Positions 24,979 to 37,965 are shown, counted from the stretch's first letter. The stretch: 55,000 bases of DNA from Trachelipus rathkii (GCA_015478945.1 JABUQX010099063.1:1-55000); one strand, 5' to 3'. Numbers and translations: made by a program. Notes: generated by a model not told the origin, from the letters alone.

Positions 24979-25750
24979 AAGATAGGGTCCTATTCTGTTG
25001 TACGACTCCGTCAGTTTTGATTTTTTTTTTTAATGCTACTATATGATACCAACAATGAATTTCAGTGGTAACGGACATGATTCAAAAGTTCGAAATATTT
25101 TAAATAATTTTAAAAATCACATTTATGTTAATATTGTTTCAAAATGAAATATCTCGGAAAAGTACGACACTTACAAAAAACCAATTACATATTTGAATTC
25201 AAAGGTATAAAGCTTATTACAAAATAAAAAAAAAAAAAAAAAAAAAAATCAAATGAAATCTCTCGAAAAGTACGACACTTACAGAAAAACCAATTACATA
25301 TTTGGAATCAACGTATAAAGCTTATTACAAAAATGTAATAATAAAAAAAAAACGGGGGCTCGAGCCGACGGGAGACAGAGGGGGGGGGACATTTTCCATA
25401 CCCCGTAGGGGAGGGGCGGAGGAACCCCCGTGACACCCAAATACTAGCGGGGGTTCAGGAAACCCTCCCGGAGGGGGGGAAATAGTCCCACCCTGTCGTT
25501 CCCTCGGAAGGCCGAGACCCTGACTCCTGCCATTTTTGGCGGTTTACCCTTGGGTATTCCTTTAGTTAAAAAAAAAATTTAAAACTGACGGAGTCGTAAA
25601 ACGTAAGAGGTCCTATATATTTTTGAATCATGTCCGTTACCACTTAAATTGATTGTTAGGATCATATACTAGAAATATATTTAAAAAAAAAACAAAAAGA
25701 AATTCAAAACTGACGGAGTCGTAAAACAGAAAAGGTCCGAAGATAGGGTC
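24979..25750. mobile_element. Non-autonomous TIR element with target duplication
   Basis: The 12 bases GAAGATAGGGTC occur at 24979-24990 and again at 25739-25750. Just inside, the ends are inverted: left 'ttctgttgtacgactccg' against right 'cggagtcgtaaaacagaa'. The inverted match continues for about 100 bp through 'cagtggtaacggacatgat'. GGTCC at the right end and GGTCC at the left allow an 8 bp duplication (GAAGATAG); other placements give 9-12 bp. Inside lie an ~80 bp tandem duplication (25143-25223 and 25252-25332), one G-rich family core (25350-25560) and a second copy of the right terminus at 25577-25612. Long TIRs with 8-9 bp duplications fit a Mutator-like or hAT-like MITE. No coding capacity. 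Confidence 0.75.
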
Positions 25751-25991
25751 ATTATCTTTATTTTTAAGAAAAAGTTAGTATTTACTTTAAATTAATTAGG
25801 TTATGGGTTGGTTTGAGAAGCTTTGTGATCACATCAGGTTGACGTAACCTATTCATTAGCATTATATTTATATATTCATTGTTATATCATCGGAGCACCT
25901 TAAAACTAATATATCTTATAAGTGTCCGTCCGTTAAAGAATTCTTTAATCTTCATTTAAATGTTATTTACTCCTATAAGTAGTGTAGTTGC

Positions 25992-26589
<598 letters not shown>

Positions 26590-26595
26590 TAGTTT

Positions 26596-26613
26596 TGGTG
26601 GACCCCAGTACAG
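26596..26613 (+). other. Probable primer-binding site
   Basis: TGGTGGACCCC begins 6 bp after the LTR end, where a tRNA-primed binding site is expected. TGGTG..ACCCC resembles the 3' end of tRNA-Trp with one extra G, but the tRNA assignment is uncertain. Confidence 0.5.
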
Positions 26614-26904
26614 TGACAAAAACCCCCCTTTCTGATCTAGGGCAAGAAAAAAAGTGGTGATTGTCAAAGTGAAAAGTGCCAATAAACAAATATAGTGCTA
26701 AGTGAAGTGACCCATAAAAAAAAAACAATTAAATAAGTCTTAGTGCGTTGGTACAAGAGCTCTCATAAACTTTATTACATAACGATTAGCGTGAAGAATC
26801 CCGTTATTTTAAAAGTCGCTAGTCTTGTAAAAAAGAGCTCCATTTTCAAATAATATCACCGGCAAAAAAAAAAAAAAAAAGAAACGGTCAGAAGAGAATT
26901 TAAC

Positions 26905-28144
26905 ATGCCTAGCCATAAAAAAAGATCTCCCCGGTTTAAGACCGGGAGGGGTAGGGGAAAGTCAAGTACTACACCAAAAGCATCTGCAAAAACTTCGAAC
27001 GTCTCCCGCTTCCCCCAAATCTCCAATTCGGAGAGAAGAAAATTCGAACTCCGATGGGGAAGGAAGTCAGGACCTTCATACCCCGCTACGAGCAAGATCT
27101 GTTACCCCCACAGTCTCCCTCGTTGGGGGACTCCAAAGACCAAGTCTGCCTATTGGCGCTATTCCAAAGTTAGATTTGCGTAATATGATGACTTGGTTAC
27201 ACACTACGATTACCGTTTTCAAACTTAATGGAGTGGATGATCCAAAAGAACGCGTAAGAATATTGGCTTCCGTCCTTCCCCATGATATTGTAGCAACCAT
27301 CAAATTTCCATTGGGGGAGATTGCTTTCAAAAGTTAATTGCGTCATAGAGGAAGCGTACGCCCCCAATCTTAGAGTCAAATCAGTGAAATTTTCAAAAAA
27401 GGAAGAAAAAAAGAAGAGCTTCCTTCGGTTTACTTGGCAAGAGTTCGTGATGTTATGGGAAGAATAGGATTCGATCTGCTTGCTGAAAACAGTGCTCCTT
27501 TTGTTCATGAATTGTTTATTAATGAGCTTCCATCTCGCATACAAGAAAGTTTAATGACTCTGGCAGACGATAGCAGTCTTGAAAAAATTACAAAAGTAGC
27601 AGATAACTTATATAAGAACTTTTATAGGAATGACTACGAAACCCCACACGAGAGACGGGGGAGAGAATATTGGGGGGCGGTAAATTATCTTCAAGGAGAA
27701 CAGTTCCCGACCCAAGAGAGCGGCTCATATGGAGAGAGTCGAAATACAAACAACAACAACGATCCTCAAGTTTCAGAAGAGGCTAAAGTAAACAAAGAGT
27801 TCTTTCGGGAGATGAAAGGGCTTCTCAAGTCTCTCACCAAGGTTGCGGGACAGCTGAGTGAGGCCGCTGCCAAACCGACTCGTACAGAAGAACAACCATC
27901 ATTTCAAAATAGAAGAAATGCTCCTAGAGAACGTAAACAAGGCAACACTGTAAATGCTGAGTTGCTAGGAGAGTTATGTAAACCACACTCCAGATTTCTC
28001 CATAGAAGTTACACATGTCATTCGGAATTTTGTCCTATGTATTCTTTGGTATTCCCGCCAAATGGAGAAAGTCAGCAAGTCCATGAGTCACATCCCCAAA
28101 GAAGGCAGGGAAACGCATCAGATCCCCCCTCGAACAGGAGTTAG
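26905..28144 (+). pseudogene. gag: Ty3/gypsy gag, frame broken
   Basis: Gag forms the virus-like particle shell that packages the element RNA. The likely start is the ATG at 26905, opening a basic N-terminus (MPSHKKRSPRFKTGRGRG). The capsid-like region continues across two frame changes. 'MMTWLHTTITVFKLNGV' and 'RILASVLPHDIV' at 27185-27290 match the W-x(7)-F and A-LP pattern of arthropod gypsy capsids, and the ORF at 27434-28144 carries 'FVHELFINELPSRIQESL', another capsid signature. Near the end, 'LCKPHSRFLHRSYTCHSEFC' resembles the Cys/His motif that replaces the zinc knuckle in some arthropod gypsy elements. The stop at 28142 lies where pol is already open in the -1 frame. Confidence 0.75.
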
Positions 28145-28292
28145 AGGGGGAGGTGAATATTTTAGATGAAAATTATCGTGTTTTTAATTGTAGGGATTTT
28201 GCTGAAGTAAATAATTTGCATACGTCTAATAGTAGGTTTAATAATTATAATAATAATAAATATAATAATTGGTATGTTTGGTATTCTAATGG

Positions 28293-28380
<88 letters not shown>

Positions 28381-30240
28381 GTAGCTTTGAGTAATTTTAA
28401 GAGTATCGAGCAAAGCGCTCTATGGCATGTACAAGGAGGTCATCCTCCTTACAACGTAGCTCTGAGTATCCCGAATATTGATGAGAGTATCGATGTAGCC
28501 CATACGATACCCACGTTGGCCTCTACCGACGCACAAGATATGTTAACGACGGATGCTCCCACAGGAGAAAGTCCGGTCATAAATAATATGTCTGTATTAA
28601 ATAATGTAAGAGATTGTAAACTTTATACTATTATGGATAAAATATCAAAAAGAGTCTTTATTTTAGATTGTGGTAGTGAGATCAATTTACTCCCTATGGA
28701 AGGAGAAAATAATATAGCGATTATTGGTCAAATTAAAGCAGCCAATGATACCGTAATTGACGTATACTCACGCGAAATTGTTACAATTGATTTTGGTTTA
28801 AAGAGAACTTATGATGTAGAATTTTTAACAACTAAATTGCCAATTTGCATATTAGGAATGCCGTTTTTAAAAAAATTTTCGTTTAATATTAATTTTGAAA
28901 CAGATATGTTAACTGATACTCAGAGCAAGGAATGTATAAATTTGTGTGATAAAACAATTTGTAGAGATAAGGCTTATATTCATACTCTCTCTCAATTTTC
29001 TTCTTCTGTAGCTCATAATGAACTTTTTAGTGATATACCTATAGTTAATAATCTGGTAGTTGAATTTAAACATTTATTTATAAATGCATATTTACCGGAA
29101 AATTTTAAGGTTCGGGAAGAGCAGCTTAAAGCTTGGGATGATTTGTTCAGAGAATTTGGGGGAGGGGGGAACGTTGAGTCGAAACTTAAGAATAGAAATT
29201 GGTTGAGGGATACTTGTGCTTTACGTGGGGGAGAGGAGACGAGCATTCCAACTGCTATCTTGAGGGAATTAGCTTCACTTTTTCCTTATAAAACTAATAT
29301 AAGCGGAGTTCCAATAAAGCTTAAACCTCGTCGTATTCCTCATAAATTATTCGAACAAACAAAGAGGGAGCTATTAAATTTAGTAAAAGCGAAAGTTTTA
29401 AAGAGGGCACCATCGCAATGGAGTTTCCCAATCAGCGTTTTGGAAAAAAATGGGGGAGGGGTACGAATCGTGTGTGATTTTAGAAAACTTAATTCTGTGG
29501 CGAAAAATGATGTATTTGCTATGCCGAATATAAATGATATATTTAGTGGGCTTCATGGGACAAAGGTATTAAGTAAACTTGACGTCACGAACGCGTACTA
29601 TCTGCTGCCTTTAGCCGAAGCCGATCAACATTATTTTACTATTAGTACAATGATCGGCAATTTTTCTTTTAGACAATTACCGATGGGATTTAAAAATTCG
29701 AGTTCATGTTTTATGAGATTTTTAACTATATTACTTCAAGGCATTCCCGGTGTACACGTGTATTTAGACGATATTTTGATAGGGACCAAAGACTTATCAG
29801 ATCACGTGGTGGTACTTAAACAAGTATTTGAGAGATTAAATTATTTTAAAATTTGTTTAAATAAAAAAAAATGCGAATTTGGTGTAAAAAGGTTAAGTTA
29901 TTTGGGTTTTGACTTGACGGAAGAAGGGCTGGCGCCATTATCTGAAAAAGTTAAGGAAATAATTAATGTTCCTCGACCGTTAACCATAAAAGAAGTGCGT
30001 TCGTTTGTTGGCAGAATTTCATTTTATCGCCAAAATATACCGTGTTTTACAAATCTAACTCTGCCTTTGTATAGTTATTTAAAGGGAAAAAATAGCTCTA
30101 ATAAAAAAATCACGTGGTCGCCTGAGGCTGAGAAGTCTTTTGTAGATATAAAGCAAGCGATTCGTCATGCCTCACGACTCAGGTTGATGCGCCTCTCAAA
30201 GTGTACATTTATGCAAATAATAAAGCTTTTAATACGGTAA
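28144..30240 (+). CDS. pol: Ty3/gypsy pol part 1: protease and reverse transcriptase
   Basis: This frame is open from within the end of gag (-1 relative to it) to 30240, which fits a Gag-Pol frameshift. Counting from 28153, residues 47-75 are a poly-Asn run made by an AAT microsatellite. The retropepsin active site is 'LDCGSEINLLP' with Asp at 172, and Cys stands where Thr or Ser is usual; 'ILGMPFLKKF' is the later protease flap-and-end block. Reverse transcriptase spans about 400-600, with 'KLDVTNAYY' (Asp 477), 'RQLPMGFKNS' and 'YLDDILI' (Asp 539, Asp 540), so all three catalytic Asps are present. The thumb/connection block is 'LSYLGFDLTEEGL'. The frame is lost at the start of RNase H. Confidence 0.92.
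28291..28378 (+). repeat. (AAT)n inside the pol frame, coding poly-Asn
   Basis: About 29 uninterrupted AAT codons lie in frame between gag and the protease. Asn- and AAT-rich sequence also surrounds it (28230-28290). Confidence 0.95.
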
Positions 30241-30596
30241 TTATGTCTGACGATGAGAATGGGACTCCTTTTGCTTTTTATAGTGGGTCTTTTAATAAAA
30301 CAGAAAAAAGATATTTGCCAGTAAATAAGCTTTTATTGGGGTTAACGAAATTATTCAAGAAATATGGCGCAATTTTAGCGGGAAAGCATGTGCGTATCTG
30401 TACGTGTTCACGGGCGTTTGTATATAAGATAAATCATGCTAATGATGTACAAAATTATAATGCTAGGGAATTGAGGGAACTCGCTATTTTGAGTACTTTT
30501 AATATCACGATGGAGTTAATTACCGAAAATCAAAATGCGTTACTAAAATATTTACTTGCTAATAATATTGCCCATGAGGATGAGGTAGGCCAATGA
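30180..30596 (+). pseudogene. pol: Ty3/gypsy pol part 2: RNase H-like segment
   Basis: After a one-base frame change near 30200 the reading continues as 'PLKVYIYANNKAFNTVI', 'FAFYSGSFNKTEKRYLPVNK' and 'HVRICTCSRAFVYKI'. The order matches gypsy RNase H (TDAS block, Y-S-L-E-Y block, TDH block). However, the first Asp is replaced by Tyr and the Asp of the TDH block by Cys, and the Glu of the usual 'E-x-E-LA' block is Asn-Lys. The segment ends at TGA 30594-30596, and a further frame change joins it to integrase. It looks catalytically dead, although the spacing is kept. Confidence 0.75.
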
Positions 30597-30599
30597 GCA

Positions 30600-32007
30600 A
30601 TCGGCTGAGAATACTATAGCGACTGACGTAGGTGCTATTAACTTGGTATTGAATGAAAACGCGCCGATAGATCTGTCGGTCAGAAATGAAGGCAGAAGTC
30701 GCTCTGAAGCGGCAAAATTGGAAATGGCCAAAATAAATTTAGTAACAACGTTTGATAAAAATGCAAAGATATTAGTCTCTCATTTCAAACGAGATTTGGA
30801 CTTTGAAGAAATTAGACTACACCAACATTCTGATAAGTACCTGAGCGATCTGATGGCGAAGAAAGAGAAAACTACTTTGAAGTTAATAAAACAGAAATTC
30901 TTTTATGACGGAAAGGAGATAGAATTAGTGGTCGATGTCTCTTTAAACTATTCGCGCGTTTTTGTGCCGGAAAAGAGTGTGCAGAACGTAATCAGCGACT
31001 ACCACAATAAAGGACATTTGGGTGTGAATAAAACCCTCCTTAGCATAAAAAATGAATTTGTGTTCCAGCATATGCATAAGAAGATAAAACAGTTTATCCG
31101 CACGTGCTCAGCATGTCAAAAAAATAAAACAGTACCAGGTATAAGTCCTGATTACGGTGTTTTTAAAGAAGTAACGAAGAAGTTTGAAGCCGTTCATGTT
31201 GACATACTTAAGTTACCTAATGCGAGAGGATACAAATACCTACTTACCTTGATTGACCGCTACAGTAAGTACTTGTTTGCTGTGCCTCTCAAAGAAATAA
31301 ATTCGGGAGAAATATTGAATGCCTTCATTCACGAGCTATTTCCGTTCTGTGGAATCCCGCAGGTAATTATTTCGGATTTAGGTGCTAATTTCACTAGTCG
31401 CATGTTTGAAGAAGTCTGCAGGGCCGTAGGAATGGAGCACCGGACTACGTGTAGCTCAAACCCAAGATGTAATGGCCTCCTGGAGGTAAGTCATGGGAAT
31501 TTGCTGGCTTGTCTGAGATGTATGTTGCAGGAACATGATTTAAGCCCCTCCGACTGGCCGAGCCTTTTACCTATGGTGTTGTTCACTCTGAGACTCGCGC
31601 CGATAACAAAGAACGGTCTCAGCCCCGCAAACTTGATGTTTGGCCAAAATATAGCAATACCTAGTGGATTAGTTGATCCTGCTTCAGAAACGGCCCCAAT
31701 AGAATATAATGCATATGTTAAAAAGCTAGCCGCCCTTTTGGCGCAGCCGCTGGCTCCACACACCAATTATAAAAATCGACACGTCTTTGTGCCTAAAGGG
31801 TTACATGAGGCAAAATTTGTCGTGGTGCGGCAGACACAGTTTAATACCGGCAAACTAGCTCCCCGCTATGTCGGCCCTTTTAAAGTTATAAAAGTTAATA
31901 AACAGAACGTACTTATCGAAAAAAATGGGAAACCTCATTTAGAAAATTTAAGAAACGTTCGCATATATTATAACTTAGTAGATTTAGAAAGAGAAAATAA
32001 CACTTAA
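30600..32007 (+). CDS. pol: Ty3/gypsy integrase
   Basis: Integrase joins the cDNA to host DNA in the nucleus. Counting from 30643, the N-terminal zinc motif is His121-x3-His125 and Cys155-x2-Cys158. The catalytic core has Asp187 ('VHVDIL'), Asp245 ('IISDLGANF') and Glu281 ('CNGLLEVSH'), giving D, D-35-E with exact spacing. The C-terminal part has 'LAPRYVGPFKVIKV', the GPY/F module seen in gypsy integrases. The frame is intact to TAA at 32005 and shows all catalytic residues, in contrast to RNase H. The frame is open upstream of 30643, so the true junction with RNase H is at about 30595. Confidence 0.93.
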
Positions 32008-32219
32008 AAAAAAAAAAAAAAAAAAAATGAATAAATAAAATAAAATACTAATCCGTTTTCTTTCAGATGGTAAAAACGCCTAAAGTAAAGGTGTTACATA
32101 AAAATGATTAAAAAGAGTTGCCTCCAGTAGAGCTATTATTTTAGGTGAAAATTATTGTTTTACTCTCTAACTTTAGTAGCCACTGTCTCCTCTATCCTAA
32201 ACTTTTTTAAAAAATTGTC
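32008..32219 (+). other. 3' untranslated region of the retrotransposon
   Basis: An A-run of about 25 follows the integrase stop, and then non-coding sequence leads to the purine tract. No envelope frame. Confidence 0.7.
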
Positions 32220-32228
32220 AGAAGGGGG
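32219..32228 (+). other. Polypurine tract
   Basis: 'cagaaggggg' directly precedes the TGTTAC start of the 3' LTR, the expected site for plus-strand priming. Confidence 0.8.
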
Positions 32229-32847
<619 letters not shown>

Positions 32848-33094
32848 ATGAAAGGTTTACATGATTTTTTATTATACGATATTGATTTTCCAAGTGAAAT
32901 TTGACTAATGGGTAGTGGGTCTTCAACACCACTGCGGACATTCAATGGAGGCGCCTACGCCTAAACTCGTATTTTTTCACCAGCCTAGAGCTTAAGCCAC
33001 CTGACAATAGAAAATAAATATAAATAAGAAACCCTAAACTTTAATCCTCTAATAAACTAAATTAATTATCAATATTTAATACATACACATGGAA

Positions 33095-33216
<122 letters not shown>

Positions 33217-33420
33217 AGACAAAAAATAGAAACATTTGTATGGATAATTAAATGTTTTTTATTTTTAAAAAATATATATTTTATTACAACAATAGAATAT
33301 CAAATACAATATGCAATGATGGAAAATTCACAGTATAGAGCCGTTGCAAATTTTATATTATTAAAAAGTAATTTCAATGCAAATTTATCAACTACTGTTT
33401 GATGAAAATAATCATAATTG

Positions 33421-34100
33421 TCAAATACAAATTTTCTGTGAACACTCATCATAGTCAGCCCTTTTAACCTGTCGTCTTCGTAGCCAAATGTTGATCCTTC
33501 GCAGAGTACTGAAAGAGCGCTCTACTGTGCTGTTGGTGCATGACTGGCCGAGTAGTATCATCAAAACCTTTTTCGTCGACGGAAAGAAAGGTTCAGTCTC
33601 CTTTAAGACTTGGGAGATAACAAGATCTTTTAGTTCTTCACTACTCAGTTTCTTGTCCTTCCAAATTTTGTACCAAAGTTCTAGCTCTTCTTCTATGCCT
33701 TCTAAATGGTAAAAACTATAAAATGTAGCTGTCTTTTCCTTTAACTCATCGATTGTTATGAGTAGCATGTGGAGAGGATGTAGATATGTCAATGCATAAG
33801 CAGGTGTATTTTCAGTAGAAAACCGTAATTCCAAAGAAGAGGTTATAGAATCCAGATATGGAATTAATAATAATCTTCTCCAGAACTCCGTGGGATTTGT
33901 TGCTGGATGGTTGCTGCCTACCAACAATCCGTGATATATTCAGATCAAGTCCCAGTTGCTCGGCGATTTGGTTAACTTCTTTTAACACTTCATCGGTGAT
34001 TTTTTTCTTCATCTTTCTGATGGCTCCTAACCATTTCCACAATGTGTTGAATGTGCTGGGAGGTTTTGACGATATACAAGGTCTTGGATTGGAGAGCATT
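33421..34100 (-). pseudogene. hAT transposase C-terminal half (THAP0/ZMYM1-like type)
   Basis: Two overlapping minus frames make one protein. The upstream one (34099 to about 33880) has 'VLKEVNQIAEQLGLDL' and 'ISRIVGRQQPSSN'. The downstream one (33927-33421) has 'NPTEFWRRLLLIPYLD', 'LELRFS' and the dimerisation signature 'NSTVERSFSTLRRINIWLRR'. This matches the C-terminal part of hAT proteins in the group that includes the vertebrate 52 kDa repressor (THAP0) and ZMYM1, where GRQ, N-p-eey-rrs-ipfLD and VERSFS-LRRIK-LR occur in that order. One frameshift near 33890 separates the halves. The N-terminal DNA-binding part is missing, and an inverted-repeat element begins only 13 bp upstream. Confidence 0.85.
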
Positions 34101-34112
34101 TAATAGTTTACT

Positions 34113-35125
34113 GATCCTAAAGCAGTAAAGCAGTAAATCAGTAAATCAATCCAGCAGCCCCACCCCTCCCCACCCTTCCATGATCTAATGATCTATTGAA
34201 TCAGTAAACTATTACACTTTACTATGATATTTTATTCAATGAACTTATTTTATGTTATGTTTGGATAAAACTTTGATATGTTTGCAATTATTCGTTGGGA
34301 ATTATGATAGTTAGGTAAGGTTATGATAAATTTTTGTTAAATATTATTATTTTAATGTAAAAACTTTGTTACGCTAGTATATATTCGTTGGTCTGTATGA
34401 TAATTAGAGAAGGTTATGATAAATTTTTGTTAAATATTATGAAGTTAATGTAGAATTAACATTGATATGTTAGAGATATGCTTGACAAAGTATGAATAGG
34501 TTACGTTTTTGTATGCTATGTTAGTTACTTTACTGTTGTTAAGCGTGGAACTTTGTTAATGTTAGTAGTTTACTCATGCGTAAGGTGTGTTAGGTTTGTC
34601 GTTGTAGATTATATTCTTAGTTCAGGTTATGTTATGTTAGCTTTATTAATGTAAAAAATTTGTTACGCTAGCATATATTCGTAGGTCTGTATGATAATTA
34701 GACAAGGTTATGATAAAATTTTGTTAAATATTACAATGTTAATGTAAAATTAACATTGAAATGTTAGAGATATGCTTGACAAAGTGTTAATAGTTACGTT
34801 TTTGTATGCTATGTTAGTTACTTTACTGTTGTTAAGTGTGGAACTTTGTTGATGTTAGCTGTTTATTCGTGCTTAAGGTATGCTAGGTTTGTTGTTGTAC
34901 ATTATATTCTTAGTTCAGGTGATGTTATGTTGGCTTTATTAATTGGAAAACTTTGCTACGTTAGCATATATTCGGTGATCAGTGTATAAAGAACTTTATT
35001 TTTATGTTATGTTTCCCTCAAAATGATACTCGAAATGACTTGAATCAATAGATCAATAGATCATGGAAGGGTAGGAGGGTGGGGTGGGTGGTTTGATTTA
35101 CTGATTTACTGCTTTAGGGTATGTA
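34113..35125. mobile_element. Non-autonomous element with ~85 bp inverted ends
   Basis: The left end (34113-34200, 'cctaaagcagtaaa' through 'cttccatgatc') is the reverse complement of the right end (35036-35123, 'gatcatggaagg' through 'tttactgctttaggg'). Each end contains 8 bp sub-repeats, TGATTTAC and AATAGATC, next to a C/G-rich block. The middle holds a ~293 bp tandem repeat. No coding frame. The same end sequence recurs as a satellite at 36.4-37.6 kb. Confidence 0.75.
34366..34980. repeat. Tandem repeat, ~293 bp unit, two copies plus a partial third
   Basis: Starts are near 34369, 34662 and 34956, with the shared phrase 'gttacgctag.atatattcg' ('ctacgttagcatatattcg' in the third). Units share 'aaattaacattga.atgtta' and 'gctatgttagttactttact'. 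Confidence 0.85.
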
Positions 35126-35512
35126 AAAACGCAAAAATTTTTAAGTTATAAACATAAAATGAAATAAATTTTAGTTAAAACAAAATCTTTTAAACAGAAT
35201 AAGCAAAAATAAATAAAAGTTTTTAAAAAATATATAGATTATTTTAAATAAAATAAAAATAAATAAAACTAAAATAAATAAATAAATAACTAACTTTTAA
35301 CAAATTATAAATATAAAGAATAATAGAAACGTAAAAGAAAATACATAACAAAACGAAATGTTTATATTAAACATGTGAAAAATGTAAATGTCTTCCAGCG
35401 ACGTTTAGAAAATGTTACACATCTGCTTGACATCATAGAAATAGCAGTCATGTGATCAGTAAGTTAGTACGATGATTGCCAGTCTAATGTATTAAGTAAA
35501 GTGTCTATAATT

Positions 35513-35513
<1 letters not shown>

Positions 35514-35553
<40 letters not shown>

Positions 35554-35591
35554 TATGTTAGGTTTGTTATGTTCATATACATATATAGTTG

Positions 35592-35654
<63 letters not shown>

Positions 35655-35941
35655 CTACTGTTTAAGATAAAAACAGATGTTAAGTAAGGACAAAAGTAAT
35701 AAATCTCGTTACCCTTCTCATGTGTCAAAAGATAATAAGATTAATGAGTCATTCCTCGAATTTCATTGGCTGACCGTGATGGCTTAGCAAATACAGTTCT
35801 CTGATTGGTTACCCTTGAGCGTACTAAAATTGCGTAATGTTTAGGTGTCTGGTAGAGAGCAATTTACCTATCAATGTTTTAGTTGTGGACCTGCAGGCAA
35901 AGTGATCGCACGCGTTATTGGTATTGTGAGATCTATGTGGC

Positions 35942-36018
<77 letters not shown>
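35514..36018. repeat. GT and AAT microsatellites
   Basis: (GT)n at 35514-35551, AAT arrays at 35600-35651 and 35943-36018. The sequence between them is unremarkable. Confidence 0.95.
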
Positions 36019-36019
<1 letters not shown>

Positions 36020-36259
36020 TTTTGTGCGGTTGTGTATAGTTAAGATTGAGATTGCTATGCTGACTTCTGCTGGTAAGTTGAAACTTCTAATTTTAGTTAC
36101 CTTGTTAATAAATGCTGTATGTCAGTTAGGCTAGGATGAGATATATTTTTGTTTAGTTTTCAATATTACAATGTTAATGTAAAATTAACATTAATATTTT
36201 AGAGATATGTTTGAAAAAGTGTTGTATATTTTCATTTAACTTGAACGTTTGATATATTT

Positions 36260-36261
<2 letters not shown>

Positions 36262-36303
<42 letters not shown>

Positions 36304-36412
36304 CCGCTACAGCAACAACAGCATTTCAACTACAACAACATCAACAACTGCATCAAATGCAACAACAAACGCGACATTTCAACAACAACAACTACAGCAA
36401 AGAATTTATTTT
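36262..36412. repeat. (CAA)n and imperfect CAA-rich repeat
   Basis: A perfect CAA array is followed by a degenerate CAA/CAG/TTT region. The open frame across it (poly-Thr) is a repeat effect. Confidence 0.85.
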
Positions 36413-36439
36413 GTTATGTTTATACAAAAAGATACTTAT

Positions 36440-37680
36440 AATATGACTTGAATCAATAGATCAATAGATTAATAGATCAATAGATCATGGATGGGTAGGA
36501 GGATAGAGTGGGTGGTTTGATTAACTGATTTACTGATTTACTGTTTTAGGGTATGTAAAAATGCAAATTTTTTAAGTTATAAACATAAAAAGAATAAATT
36601 TTTTAGTAAAAACAAAATAAATAAAAGTTTTTATGTTATGTTATACAAAATATGACATGAATCAATAGATCAATGGATCAATAGATCAAGGATGGGTAGG
36701 AGGGTGACTGGAGGGCAGTTTGATTAACTGATTTACTGCTTTAGGGTATGTAAAAATGCAATTTTTTTAAGTTATAAACATAAAAAGAATAAATTTTTTA
36801 GTAAAAACAAAATGTTTAAAGAAAACAAAACAAAATAAATAAAAGTTTTTGTGTTATGTTATACAAAATATGACTTGAATCAATAGATCAATAGATCAAT
36901 AGATCAATAGATCAATAGATCACGGATGGGTAGGAGGGTATGGTTGACAGTTTGATTTACTGATTTACTGATTTACTGATTTACTGCTTTAGGGTATGTA
37001 AAAAACGTAAATTTGGAAGTTATAAACATAAAAAGTATAAAAGTTTTGTTTTGTTATACAAAATATGACTTGAATCAATAGATCAATAGATCACGGATGG
37101 ACAGAAGGGTGGTTGGATGGCTTGATTTACTGATTTACTGCTTTAGGGTATGTAAAAAATGCAAATTTTTTAAGTTATAAACATAAAAAGCATAAAATGT
37201 TTTAGTAAAAACAAAATGTTTAAAGAAAACAAAACAAAAATAAATAAAAGTTTTTGTGTTATGTTAAACAAAATATGACTTGAATCAATAGATCACGAAT
37301 GGGTAGGAGGGTGGGGTGGGTGGTTTGATTTACTGATTTACTGCTTTAGGGTATGTAAAATGCAAATTTTTTTAGGCTATAAACATAAAAAGAATAAAAT
37401 GTTTTAGTAAAAACAACATGTTTAAAGAAAACAAAACAAAAATAAATAAAAGTTTTTGTGTTATGTTAAACAAAATATGACTTGAATCAATAGATCAATA
37501 GATCACGAATGGGTAGGAGGGTGGGGTGGGTGGTTTGATTTACTGATTTATTGCTTTAGGGTATGTAAAATGCAAATTTTTTTAGGCTATAAACATAAAA
37601 AGAATAAATTTTTAGTAAAAACAAAAAGTTTTAAAGAAAAGAAAACAAAAATAAATAAAAATTTGAAAAATAAAGTTCGA
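36440..37680 (+). repeat. Satellite of ~200 bp monomers derived from an element end
   Basis: Six successive units each carry 'tatgacttgaatcaatagatc' (shorter in one), a G-rich block (gggtaggagggt), one to four TGATTTAC units, 'tactgctttagggtatgtaaaa', 'aagttataaacataaaaag' and 'ataaataaaagtttttgt'. Starts are near 36441, 36650, 36867, 37065, 37272 and 37481. The number of AATAGATC and TGATTTAC sub-repeats differs between units. A related single unit spans 35030-35230, joined to the right end of the inverted-repeat element. Confidence 0.88.
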
Positions 37681-37965
37681 AAAATAAATTAAAATAAAAA
37701 TTTTTAAAAATTAAAATAAAAAAAATTAAACACAAAGTGTAAATGTAAAATAAAACTTATAAAAAAAAAAGTTAGAAAAATAAAATGAATAAAAATTAAA
37801 ATAAAAAAAATTAAAACACAAAGTATAAATGTAAAATAAAACTTGTAAAAAAATAGTAACACAAAGTATAAATGTAAAATAAAACTTATAAAAATAAAGT
37901 CAGAAAAATAAATTGAATAAAAAACAAACAAAAAAATTATATTAGTTAACGTTTATAAAAAGAAA
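37680..37965. repeat. A-rich low-complexity repeat
   Basis: Reiterated 'cacaaagt.taaatgtaaaataaaactt' phrases (three copies) lie in AAAAT-rich sequence. Confidence 0.7.

Noticed and set aside
28291..28378. Regular short repeats resembling a CRISPR-type array (AAT arrays here and elsewhere)
   Set aside because: Simple trinucleotide microsatellites without spacers, in a eukaryotic setting.
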